This document shows, piece after piece, positions 44,439 through 53,658 of a DNA stretch of 64,000 nucleotides; within the stretch, counting starts at the first letter, position 1; every line of letters starts with the position of its first letter. The notes below the pieces were generated by a model. It was not told where the DNA came from, did not search any database, and saw only the letters and a program-made list of their open reading frames with translations. Both the position numbers and the translations under genes were made by a program. The DNA is taken from contig NZ_CP079738.1 of NCBI RefSeq assembly GCF_019916025.1, forward strand, positions 78,042 through 142,041. Direction: 5' to 3'. The stretch comes from Paraclostridium bifermentans (GTDB taxonomy: Bacteria; Bacillota; Clostridia; Peptostreptococcales; Peptostreptococcaceae).

Positions 44439-45029
44439 CTAGTTTATTTTTAATTCATTTATATTTACCCATCCTTTTTTCTCAGCTATTAACTTAATAG
44501 GAAAAGAATTTATAGCATTATTATACTTAACTCTATATATTTTGTTAAAATCTTTAGATTGCTTATCAATTGAGTATTCATTCTCTATAATTGAATCCAT
44601 TGATATTGCAAGCGACCTATCTTTTTTTGCATATTCATCAGTTTCATACAATGAAATTAAATTCTCTATGTTTTGATCTAACTGATTGTAAATTGTAATT
44701 GTTTTATTTACTAAATTAGCATCTTCATATTTACTTCCATCCTTATCTAATTCTTTTCTTTCTAGTTTTTCAATTTCATTAAGTTCCTCTATAATGGCTT
44801 GAGTCTGGATTTGTAAGTTTTTATACTCAGTCATATTCTTTTCTGCTTCCATTATTAAACTTTTTCTATCTTTATTTATATCGTGCATTCCAATTATAAA
44901 TGAACCTGCATCTACCATATCGTTTAAATTATTATTTATTTTCCCCCACATTAAATTACCTGCTATGAAAATCGCAACTCCTACACCTATTATCAGTTGT
45001 ACTTTTTTATTTTTAAAATTTAGTCTCAT
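44439..45029 (-). CDS. LemA-like membrane protein
   Basis: A 196-aa protein with an N-terminal helix (about 10-25) and a long helical tail. The C-terminal RVKYNNAINSFPIKLIAEKKGW resembles the LemA end. It is downstream of the exporter, 31 nt after the permease gene, and likely the last gene of that operon. Function unknown. Confidence 0.65.
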   Translation of the reverse strand: MRLNFKNKKVQLIIGVGVAIFIAGNLMWGKINNNLNDMVDAGSFIIGMHDINKDRKSLIMEAEKNMTEYKNLQIQTQAIIEELNEIEKLERKELDKDGSKYEDANLVNKTITIYNQLDQNIENLISLYETDEYAKKDRSLAISMDSIIENEYSIDKQSKDFNKIYRVKYNNAINSFPIKLIAEKKGWVNINELKIN

Positions 45030-45059
45030 TTTAATATTCTCCTTAATTAATTATATTTT

Positions 45060-46286
45060 TTATCCTTGAATAGCTTTTATTGGATCTAGTTTAGATGCTT
45101 TAGTTGCTGGAATAGCTCCAAATACAATCCCAACAAGAATGGATACTCCTATAGCTTTTACATATATTTTTATACTTGCTTGCGCTTCCATCCCAAAGTA
45201 TGCACCAACTTCTCCTGCAGCTATAGTTCCAATTATAATTCCTACAATTCCTCCTAATACAGTTATAGCTATTGTTTCAATTAAAAATTGTATTAATATA
45301 TCTTTTGGTTGTGCGCCTATAGCTCTTCTTATTCCTATCTCTCTTTGTCTTTCTGATACAGACATATACATTATATTCATTATTCCTATACCACCAATTA
45401 TTAAAGATACATTGGATAGTATATTTGTAAATCTATTTATCTGGTCCTGAAAAAATCTTATCTCATAACTTTCTTCGTTACCCCCTGTAAGTCCGTACTC
45501 TCCTATTTCCCCCAACTCATCTTTTTTGACCTCTTGCAATTTTTCTACAACATTAAAATTAGTTTCATCTATGTCATATCCATTCGCCACTAATATTTCA
45601 ATGCTAGTTATGCTACTTCCAAAGCTATTTTTATTTCCTAGTTCTTCTAAAGCTTTTTCTGGAACATAGCATACAGGTTGTCTATAATATTCTTCGGGGT
45701 TATCATTAGAACTTGTTTCTTTTGATTTAATAATACCTACTACTTCAAAATACTCATCTTCTATTTCTACAAATTCTCCAATTACATTTTTAGGACTTAG
45801 GTCAAATAACTGGTAGGCTAAATTCTCTTCTATAATTACTGTTTTACGATCTAAGTCATCAAGTGAAAATCTCCTTCCGAAATCAACATTTAATTTAGTT
45901 TTTTTACCTACAGGTTTAAACTCCGCAGCATATTCACCTATAGATGTATACATCATTCCTCCAGTTATAACTCCACCTATATTTTCTCCATACTTAGGTG
46001 TTGCACGTTCTATACCAGGCATAGATTTAATCATATCTACATCTCCATTTGAGAATGCTTCTAAAAATGATGCATCTAAATTGCTTTCATAATTTGGATT
46101 GAAATTTATAGTTGATGTTCTAAATTTAGGATTCATAGCTGCGATTTTACTTTGTTTTTCAATTCCTTCTCCTACACTAGAAACTACTACTACAGATGTT
46201 ATTCCTAGTACTATCCACACCATAGCTACTGCTACACGTAGTTTATTACTTTTTATATTATCTAAAGCATTTTTTATAATTACCAT
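45060..46286 (-). CDS. MacB-like ABC transporter permease
   Basis: A 408-aa permease of the MacB/FtsX type. An N-terminal helix is followed by a large extracytoplasmic domain and three C-terminal helices, with the FtsX core in NIMYMSVSERQREIGIRRAIGAQ (split here by the family loop). It forms the membrane part of an exporter with the ATPase and the HlyD-like adaptor. The ribosome site is GAGGAGG. Confidence 0.9.
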   Translation of the reverse strand: MVIIKNALDNIKSNKLRVAVAMVWIVLGITSVVVVSSVGEGIEKQSKIAAMNPKFRTSTINFNPNYESNLDASFLEAFSNGDVDMIKSMPGIERATPKYGENIGGVITGGMMYTSIGEYAAEFKPVGKKTKLNVDFGRRFSLDDLDRKTVIIEENLAYQLFDLSPKNVIGEFVEIEDEYFEVVGIIKSKETSSNDNPEEYYRQPVCYVPEKALEELGNKNSFGSSITSIEILVANGYDIDETNFNVVEKLQEVKKDELGEIGEYGLTGGNEESYEIRFFQDQINRFTNILSNVSLIIGGIGIMNIMYMSVSERQREIGIRRAIGAQPKDILIQFLIETIAITVLGGIVGIIIGTIAAGEVGAYFGMEAQASIKIYVKAIGVSILVGIVFGAIPATKASKLDPIKAIQG

Positions 46287-46288
46287 AA

Positions 46289-46972
46289 TTAATCCTCCTC
46301 AACTACGACACCATCCTTTAATTTTATTATTTTAGTTGCGTATTTTATAAGGTCTGGGTCATGAGTAACCATTATGATTGTTTTTCCTTTTTTATTTAAT
46401 CCCTTTAAAATATCCATGATATCTTTGCTTGTATCACTATCTAGAGCACCTGTCGGCTCATCTGCAAATATTATATCGGGGTCATTTACAAGTGCACGAG
46501 CTATAGTTACTCTCTGCTGTTGTCCCCCTGAGAGTTCTAATGGTTTTTGATTTATTTTATCTAAAATACCTACTATATTTAACTTTTCTTTTATTATCAG
46601 TTCTCTTTCTTCTTTAGAGTAACTATTACTATATACCATTGGAAGTTCTACGTTTTTATATATATTTAAATTTGTAATAAGGTTAAATTGTTGGAATACA
46701 AATCCTATATTATTATTTCTAAATTTAGACCGTTCTTTTTCATTTAAGTTTGTAACATCATTATCTTTAAATATATATTTTCCATCACTAAACCTATCTA
46801 AAAAACCTAATATATTTAGTAAGGTTGTTTTTCCACTCCCAGATTTGCCCATTATCATTACAAACTCTCCACTTTTTATCTCTAGATTAATAGATTTTAA
46901 AACGTGAAATTTCTCCTTACCCACTGGATAATATTTTTGTATATCTTTAAGTTCTATTAAAGTTTCTTTCAA
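46289..46972 (-). CDS. MacB/LolD-like ABC transporter ATPase
   Basis: A 227-aa ATPase. The start is probably TTG 46972 with GAGGTG 6 nt before it; an upstream frame start at 47008 lacks a site. It has Walker [10 protein letters not shown], signature LSGGQQQR, Walker [14 protein letters not shown] and switch His in VTHD. It powers the exporter. It lies 2 nt before the permease gene. Confidence 0.93.
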   Translation of the reverse strand: MKETLIELKDIQKYYPVGKEKFHVLKSINLEIKSGEFVMIMGKSGSGKTTLLNILGFLDRFSDGKYIFKDNDVTNLNEKERSKFRNNNIGFVFQQFNLITNLNIYKNVELPMVYSNSYSKEERELIIKEKLNIVGILDKINQKPLELSGGQQQRVTIARALVNDPDIIFADEPTGALDSDTSKDIMDILKGLNKKGKTIIMVTHDPDLIKYATKIIKLKDGVVVEED

Positions 46973-46991
46973 ATAATTCACCTCAATCTCT

Positions 46992-48050
46992 TTATTGTAT
47001 AGCTCCAAATCTATCTATATAAACTGCTTGACCATCTTCTATTTTCTTACCTATTAAAGACTTTATGATTACGTCATTTTCTTCAAGTCCTTTTGATATA
47101 AATGCAAACTCCCCATTTTCACTACTGACAGTAACCTCTCTTTTATGAGCTTTATTATCTACAATTTTATATACGTAACTTTTATTACCATCTATTTCTA
47201 ATGCTCCATAAGGAACTTTTTTGTCATCTGTACCATATGAAACCACTATTTGAGCATTAAGTCCACTTTTTAAATTTTTTTGATTATCTAATTTAATATT
47301 TAATCCATACTTTGTCATATTTGAATCAGATCCAAAACTTTGTTCTCCATCATTACCTTCATATGGTCTGTTAGAAATATATGAAATAGCCCCATAGTAC
47401 TTTTCTTTATTTGCTATAGTTGTAACTTCAGCATTTTGATGAACTTTTATTTTATATGAATCTCTTTCGTTAACTTGAGCTTTTACATAAAATTCTGTGC
47501 TTTCTATTATTGCTACATAGGAACTTTCTTCTCCACTTATTTCATCATTTATATATACTTTTCCATTAAAAGGTGCATACACTGTTGAGTATGCAGTTTT
47601 CTTTAATTCTTTTATATTGTTATTCATCTCTCCTATTTCCAAATTTATCCTTTCTTTACTCTCATCATCAATTAAAGAAGTTAATTCTCTTTTCTTTGTT
47701 GATATTTGTGACTCTAAAGATTTTATCTCTTTTAACTGTTCTTGATTTTTACAAGTGAATATAGGTGTTCCCTTTTCAACATACTGTTCATTATTTACTT
47801 GTATCTTATCTAACTTACCATGCTCTGGAGATATAAATAGTTTTTCTGACTTTGTTGGAACCACTTTTCCATTCATAAATATTTTTTCTTTTCCAGATAC
47901 ATCATACATTTCAACTGTACTTTGCATTATTTTTTGTTCTTTCAAATGATTGCTATAAGAAATAGCTATTACTGTACCACCTATAGTTATTACAAGTGTA
48001 ACTATTGATAGAACTATTTTTTGCTTTTTATTTAAAATTGGCCTTTTCAT
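46992..48050 (-). CDS. HlyD/MacA-like adaptor protein
   Basis: A 352-aa membrane-fusion-type adaptor. An N-terminal helix (about 12-28) is followed by a barrel-sandwich and coiled-coil part (VEKGTPIF ... ELKKTAYSTVYAPFNGKVY) and beta domains. It forms a YknX/MacA-type unit with the ATPase and permease. Such Gram-positive exporters protect against toxic peptides. The ribosome site is AAAGGAGCA. Confidence 0.88.
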   Translation of the reverse strand: MKRPILNKKQKIVLSIVTLVITIGGTVIAISYSNHLKEQKIMQSTVEMYDVSGKEKIFMNGKVVPTKSEKLFISPEHGKLDKIQVNNEQYVEKGTPIFTCKNQEQLKEIKSLESQISTKKRELTSLIDDESKERINLEIGEMNNNIKELKKTAYSTVYAPFNGKVYINDEISGEESSYVAIIESTEFYVKAQVNERDSYKIKVHQNAEVTTIANKEKYYGAISYISNRPYEGNDGEQSFGSDSNMTKYGLNIKLDNQKNLKSGLNAQIVVSYGTDDKKVPYGALEIDGNKSYVYKIVDNKAHKREVTVSSENGEFAFISKGLEENDVIIKSLIGKKIEDGQAVYIDRFGAIQ

Positions 48051-48213
48051 ATTGTTTTTTATGCTCCTTTATCTGTATGATTGCTTAATGTTTTAGTATA
48101 ATTTTTTATGTTTTATAACTACATATATTAATTCGAATCCAATTTATATGTTTCTATCATTTTTTCTAAAATTTTTTTAAAATATATAAATAAGATTTAA
48201 TTAAAGCAAAATT

Positions 48214-48255
48214 AAAGGATGCAAATAAACTTTCATAAGTTTATCTACATCCTTT
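48214..48255 (-). terminator. Terminator after the anti-sigma gene
   Basis: AAAGGATG...AGATAAAC and GTTTAT...GCATCCTTT pair on the minus strand and T-rich DNA follows. It separates the sigma operon from the exporter operon. Confidence 0.7.
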
Positions 48256-48266
48256 ATATAATTATT

Positions 48267-49352
48267 TTATTTATTTAAATCTATTGTAATTTCTGAGCCA
48301 AGTTTCTTATATTTTGTAACATAATCATTATTTTCTTTTTCTAAGTATGATAAATACGGAGTAACTTTTAGATATTTAGCGTCTCTATTAAATGTATACT
48401 CATCTTTATTAAATCTATATTCATACAATGTTTTTTCTTTTCTTACATCAGCTAAGTGTTGTGTAAATTCAACTTTATTACCTAAATTATCTCTACCCTT
48501 TAATGCAATAACTCCATTTTCTACTTCACTTTTCATATGTGTATGGTTTGTCATACTTAAATTTATTGTCTGATTTAATATGTTTCCTCTATAACTTATT
48601 ATATCCATAGTAGACCCTGTATCTAATTTTATCTTTTTATTTAATTCTATATGCTTAGTATCTTTATTAAGCTTATCACCATTAACCTTAAATTTAAAAC
48701 TCCATGGTCCTATTATTCGCTTAAAATAATTTTCATCATCTGTTTTAGTTATAGCTGCATCCATTATTCTTAATTTAACATTTATATCACCCTTGTATTC
48801 TTCTGGTAATTCATATCCTAAAACAAACTCTTCCTTATTTTTATCTACTCTACCGTGATATCCTTTTATACTTCCATTTATACGTTTCCCATTTATATAT
48901 AATTTTTCTGAAACTAAGTCTAGTTGCTCATTTGAAGCAAGTTTTTTGTCATATTCTCTACTCATATATATAATCAACTCTCTACCGTCTAATATAGCAT
49001 CATTTATTTTTACAGTTAATTTTCTTTTAGTAACGGATTGTTGTATATTAGTTGAATACTCATTTATTTGATTATCCACTCCTAAAGATATTTTTATAAT
49101 TTCAGCAATATCTTCTAATGCACTTTGTGCATATAGTCCTATTCTAGTTTGAGATATCAAAGCTATTGATATAATAGCTATTGATGCTACTGATACATAT
49201 TTTCTATAACTTTTCTTTGATGAATTATTATTTTTTATAGATTTTCTAAATTTATTTTTTACTTTTTGCTTTTCTAAGTCATTAAAATCTTCTTTTTCGT
49301 ATTCATTTAAGTCTACATCTATATCATTAAACATATCATATATATTTTTCAT
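48267..49352 (-). CDS. DUF4179-domain anti-sigma factor
   Basis: A 361-aa protein. A cytoplasmic N-terminal part (about 1-48), a membrane helix (about 49-68, YVSVASIAIISIALI) and an extracytoplasmic part with GPWSFKFKVN and GNKVEF. It follows the sigma gene after 11 nt, the usual pairing. It holds the ECF sigma factor at the membrane. The weak ribosome site is AAAGG. Confidence 0.85.
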   Translation of the reverse strand: MKNIYDMFNDIDVDLNEYEKEDFNDLEKQKVKNKFRKSIKNNNSSKKSYRKYVSVASIAIISIALISQTRIGLYAQSALEDIAEIIKISLGVDNQINEYSTNIQQSVTKRKLTVKINDAILDGRELIIYMSREYDKKLASNEQLDLVSEKLYINGKRINGSIKGYHGRVDKNKEEFVLGYELPEEYKGDINVKLRIMDAAITKTDDENYFKRIIGPWSFKFKVNGDKLNKDTKHIELNKKIKLDTGSTMDIISYRGNILNQTINLSMTNHTHMKSEVENGVIALKGRDNLGNKVEFTQHLADVRKEKTLYEYRFNKDEYTFNRDAKYLKVTPYLSYLEKENNDYVTKYKKLGSEITIDLNK

Positions 49353-49363
49353 AATTAGCTTAT

Positions 49364-49912
49364 CTACCTTTCTTTGGATTTAAATAAATCTCGTATCTTG
49401 CGCTTTCCTCTGGACACCCTATTGTAAATTACATCCTTATTAATTCCTGTATCATGACTTATAGTGTCCATGTCCTCTTCTTTTACGTAAAGTCTTAAAA
49501 ATAATTCTCTATCCTTTTCTTTAAGATGACTTAACATTGCTTCTGTTTCTTCACTAATTTCATTTTTAATAACTTCTCTATGCGAACTATCATCTAAAGC
49601 TATATTAAGCTCGTCTATATCTTCATTCTCTAGATCTTTTAAATACTTTCTTTTATAATCTATAGATTTGTATTTAGCTATTGCTGCTAACCAATTTTTA
49701 AAAGAACATTTGTTTTTGTCAAATCTATCTATATTATTCCATACACCTAGCAAAATATCGTTTATACACTCATCGTGATATGATTCTAAGTTATACATAC
49801 TTTTTTTCACTATGGATTTTATAACCCATCCATAATTATCAATTGCATATTCTAGTGCCCGTTCATCTTTTTGCTTAAGCTTTAGAATAAAATTTTCTTC
49901 TGTAATTTTCAT
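49364..49912 (-). CDS. ECF-type sigma factor
   Basis: A 182-aa sigma-70 family factor. Region 2 has ALEYAIDNYGWVIK ... DRFDKNKCSFKNWLAAIAKYKSID, region 4 has LRLYVKEEDMDTISHDTGINKDVIYNRVSRGKRKI. It is the first gene of the pair with the anti-sigma gene. A GAAAC box lies upstream, so self-control is likely. The ribosome site is GGAGG. Confidence 0.92.
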   Translation of the reverse strand: MKITEENFILKLKQKDERALEYAIDNYGWVIKSIVKKSMYNLESYHDECINDILLGVWNNIDRFDKNKCSFKNWLAAIAKYKSIDYKRKYLKDLENEDIDELNIALDDSSHREVIKNEISEETEAMLSHLKEKDRELFLRLYVKEEDMDTISHDTGINKDVIYNRVSRGKRKIRDLFKSKER

Positions 49913-50095
49913 TCATCTTCCTCCGATATCGTAACTTGAAATTCTATTCTCATATATTATTTCGTTTCAAGATCATCTTATCTATCAAAAACATACTTTT
50001 TTATAGTAATTTTTAAAAATTAATTTGTAAACTATTACTTATAAAATATATATTTTTAAGATGCTTGCCTGAAAATCATAGTTTATTTAAATGTA

Positions 50096-50123
50096 ACTTA
50101 ACTTAGCTGATAATCATAAAATA
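50096..50123 (+). promoter_or_regulatory. SigK-like promoter of the collagen-like gene
   Basis: AC at 50096-50097, 17 bases, then CATAAAATA (50115-50123), which fits the mother-cell SigK pattern (AC-N16/17-CATANNNTA). The product fits a late spore-surface protein. Inferred. Confidence 0.45.
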
Positions 50124-50174
50124 GATATGGAATGCAGTTAAAATTTATTTGAATTTAGAAAGGAGTTTTTTAAC

Positions 50175-51605
50175 ATGAGTAATAATTATAACTCTAACGG
50201 AAATGATAATTATTGTAACTGCGATTATAATGATTATTGGCTTTTTTGTAACCTTATTAATAAATTAAAAGGACCACCAGGTCCGCAAGGTGATATTGGT
50301 CCACAGGGACCTCAAGGGCCTCAAGGTAATGTAGGTCCAGAAGGGCCTCCAGGTCCTGGAGTGTTAGGAGGTGCTGGAGCTCCTGCATCTTGTAATCCAG
50401 GAGAAACCTACTATGTTGATTTTTCAACTGGATATGTATATTTGAAAAATCAAACTCCACCCCCACCAACTCCAAGAAATTTACCTACTCCAGGAACGTT
50501 TACTGTTGTAAGCACTGTCTTGGAATTAGAAAATGCAATTTCTGCACAAAAGCCAGCTATAAAGCTTGCATCAGGTAATTATATTCTCAATGATAATATA
50601 ACAATTTCATATCCTTTATATTTACAAGGATCTGTAGATTCAAATGGAGCTCCAACTTCAATAATAACATATAGCCCTATAGCTCCATATGAGCCTATAA
50701 TCGTGATAGGAAGTAGTAATGTAGTGATTGATAGTATATCATTTATTGAATCACCGGGATTAACACCTGTTCCTGCTAACTATCCATCACTTATATACTC
50801 AAGCGGTATATCATTTAATTCGATTTATATAAATAATTGTATATTTGATTATTTAGAAAATGCAATTGAGCTAAATACCGGTGAGTTCCAAGTTACAAAA
50901 TGTACATTTAATTACAATAGAAATTCTACTAATACAAGGTATTGCTTATTTTTACACAATTTATCAGGTACTTGTATTACAGATAGCAATACTATTTATG
51001 GAATAGAAGGAGATAGACGACAAGGATTTATAAGAATAGATAACCTTAATGGAGCAACTCTTACTGGAACTCTTTTAATAAGCAATACAGCTCAACCAGA
51101 ACAATTAGTTCCACCGCTTAATCCAACAGACCCAAGTACTATATACACATCATCATTTAGAGAATTAATTTTATTTAATCTACTAAATGGAAGTGGGTTA
51201 CAACTGTATGTAAATAACAATACATTAAATGCAGATAATACTTCTCCAGTGTTGTTACCAAACCTTCAAAGTAGTCCTGGCTTAAGCAATTTTGCATTCA
51301 TCAGCGCTTGTAATAATACATTTACGAATAGTAAAAGAAAAGGATTTATAGGTCTTACAAACTCGGCACCAATTGCTAATGCATATGGTAATACAAATAT
51401 ATACATTGATGGAAATACTCCACAGTATACAACTGGATATACACCTCCTTGGTATCAGACTTGGACATCATTACAAGACCCTATTGTTGCTGGATATGAA
51501 GTAGCTATGATACAAAATAGACCTGATGTAAGGTTGTTTGAAACTTGCGTATCAAATGTAGATTGTTATTGGACTAGAACAGAATATCAATTCGATATGG
51601 TATAA
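50175..51605 (+). CDS. Collagen-like surface protein with right-handed-helix-type domain, probable spore coat/exosporium
   Basis: A 476-aa protein. N-terminal Asn/Tyr/Cys-rich tag, then about 10 collagen Gly-X-Y triplets (GPPGPQGDIGPQ and on, about residues 35-64), then a 350-aa domain rich in beta turns and strands with repeated N-N/T-N motifs, like a parallel beta-helix. C-terminus has two Cys. No signal peptide, fitting delivery by the mother cell. The short collagen stretch and the SigK-like promoter suggest an exosporium or coat role. AAAGGAG precedes ATG. Confidence 0.8.
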   Translation: MSNNYNSNGNDNYCNCDYNDYWLFCNLINKLKGPPGPQGDIGPQGPQGPQGNVGPEGPPGPGVLGGAGAPASCNPGETYYVDFSTGYVYLKNQTPPPPTPRNLPTPGTFTVVSTVLELENAISAQKPAIKLASGNYILNDNITISYPLYLQGSVDSNGAPTSIITYSPIAPYEPIIVIGSSNVVIDSISFIESPGLTPVPANYPSLIYSSGISFNSIYINNCIFDYLENAIELNTGEFQVTKCTFNYNRNSTNTRYCLFLHNLSGTCITDSNTIYGIEGDRRQGFIRIDNLNGATLTGTLLISNTAQPEQLVPPLNPTDPSTIYTSSFRELILFNLLNGSGLQLYVNNNTLNADNTSPVLLPNLQSSPGLSNFAFISACNNTFTNSKRKGFIGLTNSAPIANAYGNTNIYIDGNTPQYTTGYTPPWYQTWTSLQDPIVAGYEVAMIQNRPDVRLFETCVSNVDCYWTRTEYQFDMV

Positions 51606-51647
51606 GAATATAAACTATCTGTTTTCTGATACAAGTTAGCTATAAAT

Positions 51648-51688
51648 TAAAGCGACCGAAATCATTTACTGATCTCAGTCGCTTTAAT
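51648..51688. terminator. Bidirectional terminator
   Basis: TTAAAGCGAC and GTCGCTTTAA, plus inner pairs, between the collagen-like gene and the partition module. Confidence 0.8.
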
Positions 51689-51699
51689 TTATTTAAAAG

Positions 51700-52032
51700 T
51701 TATTCTGATTTTCTCCTACCTTTTAGTTTATTCTTATTATTATATATATCTACGTTTTTCTTGCTTATTTCAACATCTTCAAGTAGTGGAGTAAGTAGAT
51801 TTTCAAATAATTTAGACATAGTTATATTAGAGTCTATAACTACTGTTTTTAACTTGTCTACTATATCTTTATCTAAAGTAACTCCAACTTGTTCTTTAGA
51901 TTTTTTCTTTTCTTTTTTAACTATATCATATATAGATAGTGAAGGTTTAGTTTCATTTACTTCATTAACAATAGTTGATTTTCTAGTTGTAGGAACTTCT
52001 TCATTTAATAAATTAATATCTATTTTAGGCAT
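51700..52032 (-). CDS. Small partition partner protein (RHH-type)
   Basis: A 110-aa protein next to parA. The polar N-terminus is followed by VGVTLDKDIVDKLKTVVID and NITMSKLFENLLTPLL, an RHH-like strand and helices. ATG 52032 abuts the parA stop. Small plasmid partition partners (ParG/omega-like) have this form and position. It probably binds centromere DNA and regulates parA. Confidence 0.7.
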   Translation of the reverse strand: MPKIDINLLNEEVPTTRKSTIVNEVNETKPSLSIYDIVKKEKKKSKEQVGVTLDKDIVDKLKTVVIDSNITMSKLFENLLTPLLEDVEISKKNVDIYNNKNKLKGRRKSE

Positions 52033-52845
52033 CTACAGCACATCCTTTTCTTTCAATTCTTTTATCATATTTTCAACTTCTTCTTTACTGAAATGAGTTT
52101 GTCCATTTTTCTTTAAATAATCACTTATACTTAATTTGCTTAATAATGCTTTTTCAACAAAAGTATTTCTTCTTATAAATGACTCTAGCATCATGTCTTT
52201 TAATTCTTCAAACTTTTGAAGATACTGATCGAATAAATCAGACACCTGTGTTCTTTGCTTTTCATATCCAACTAATACTGTAGCTTTTATATCATTATCT
52301 TCTTTTTCTAAATAGTACTTATCTCTAGTCCATAGTTCTTTAAATAATGCTGCCCCTCTTAAAGACGATATATTTTTATCCATTATAGGCACTATTATAG
52401 AGTCTGCTAAATAAAGTATGTTCTTAGCTGTTAAATTGTAACTAGGTGATAAGTCACAAATTATGTAATCATATTTTTCAAGTACATCAATATTTTGCAT
52501 ATACCATCTTGCAAGAACTTTTTCTCTAGCTGGTTGTAAGCTTATTTTTTCATCTAACATAGCTAGTCCTATATCAGAAGGTATTATGTCTATATTAGGA
52601 TAATTTGGATTTGGACACTTAACAATTACCTCTTCTGCTCCTAATCCATCAACTATATCTATAGTTGTTTTGTCTTCATGGTTAACTTTATATACATATT
52701 GAGTTAAGTTTTCTTGTAAATCTAAGTCCCATAATAGTATCTTTGTATTTTTATCTTTTGCTAATTCATAGGCAGTTATTATAGACATAGAAGTCTTGTA
52801 AATACCGCCTTTTATATTAAAATAAGTTATTAACTTAGTTTGCAT
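52033..52845 (-). CDS. parA: ParA-family partition ATPase
   Basis: A 270-aa deviant-Walker ATPase. Walker A is KGGIYKTS; the usual Gly before KT is Tyr here. The Asp-rich Walker A' DLDLQENLT and the Walker B DYIICDLSPS are present. It drives segregation of plasmids or chromosomal loci. It is of the single-domain ParA/Soj type. GGAGG precedes ATG 52845. A 67-bp palindrome lies 67 bp upstream. Confidence 0.92.
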   Translation of the reverse strand: MQTKLITYFNIKGGIYKTSMSIITAYELAKDKNTKILLWDLDLQENLTQYVYKVNHEDKTTIDIVDGLGAEEVIVKCPNPNYPNIDIIPSDIGLAMLDEKISLQPAREKVLARWYMQNIDVLEKYDYIICDLSPSYNLTAKNILYLADSIIVPIMDKNISSLRGAALFKELWTRDKYYLEKEDNDIKATVLVGYEKQRTQVSDLFDQYLQKFEELKDMMLESFIRRNTFVEKALLSKLSISDYLKKNGQTHFSKEEVENMIKELKEKDVL

Positions 52846-53307
52846 TAGTTTTCCTCCAAGATTTTTATAAGTTATACTTATATAATATCATAAATTAAAC
52901 TATTTTGAAACAAAATTAAAACAGTAATAAAACTATAAATTAACTAAGTTAATTTATAGTTTTATTACTGTTTTAATTTAATCATTTACTATATAAACAA
53001 TATTTTTCACTTTAAAACCTATACTTTTTAAAATCTACTTAAATAATTTAATTTTTATATTATTACCATGTATTTAGGCTGTTAAAAGATACTAATTTTC
53101 ATTTTTTAAAATTTACAACATAAATTCTTATCTATAATTATAAGGACTTTTAAAAATTTCATATGTAAATTCTTATCTATCCATTGTTTTTCAACAAATT
53201 TTACGATATTATTAGAAATAAAAGTCAAATAAATCTCAATTTTTTTGACTGCAATTTTATGCATTTATTTTTGATTTTTATTATAAATAAGGAGGAGATT
53301 TATTAAA
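52846..53307. other. parA upstream region with giant palindrome
   Basis: 462 bases of very AT-rich DNA between divergent genes. It holds the 67-bp perfect palindrome (52913-52979). No other conserved element was recognised; parA promoter and centromere-type sequences could be here. Confidence 0.55.
52913..52979. repeat. 67-bp perfect palindrome upstream of parA
   Basis: Two 33-bp arms (52913-52945 and 52947-52979) around a single A. The centre reads TTAACTAAGTTAA. It could be a partition site, an operator or a cruciform; the lack of a following T tract and the placement between two start codons argue against a terminator. Confidence 0.85.
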
Positions 53308-53658
53308 ATGAGTAAAAACTTTATAGATATGATATTTAACTCTAAGGGTAGTAAAAACTCCTTATATACTATTATGAATCCTAGATTATTATATTATTCA
53401 GTTAAAACAAAAGATATCATCCTTTTAACTGATGGGTTATTTTTACTAGAATATAAAAACAAATGTATTTTCAAGTTATTTGATTTTAAAAATTATCTAT
53501 CTTTAAATAAATCAACTTTTAGTAGCTATTATTTATATAGAGACTGTCAAAATCTATGCGGTGTAAAACATCCAAAGATTTTTTTAAAGGCCTTAGAAAG
53601 GCATTTAAAAGGTCGGTTAAAAAACAATATTTTTAGGAGATTAATAGTTAGAATATGA
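53308..53658 (+). CDS. Hypothetical protein coupled to the recombinase
   Basis: A 116-aa basic protein with no known family. C-terminal half rich in Lys/Arg (HLKGRLKNNIFRRLIVRI). AGGAGG precedes ATG 53308. The stop overlaps the recombinase start by 4 nt, so they are translationally coupled. May help the recombinase or bind DNA; not assigned. Confidence 0.65.
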   Translation: MSKNFIDMIFNSKGSKNSLYTIMNPRLLYYSVKTKDIILLTDGLFLLEYKNKCIFKLFDFKNYLSLNKSTFSSYYLYRDCQNLCGVKHPKIFLKALERHLKGRLKNNIFRRLIVRI

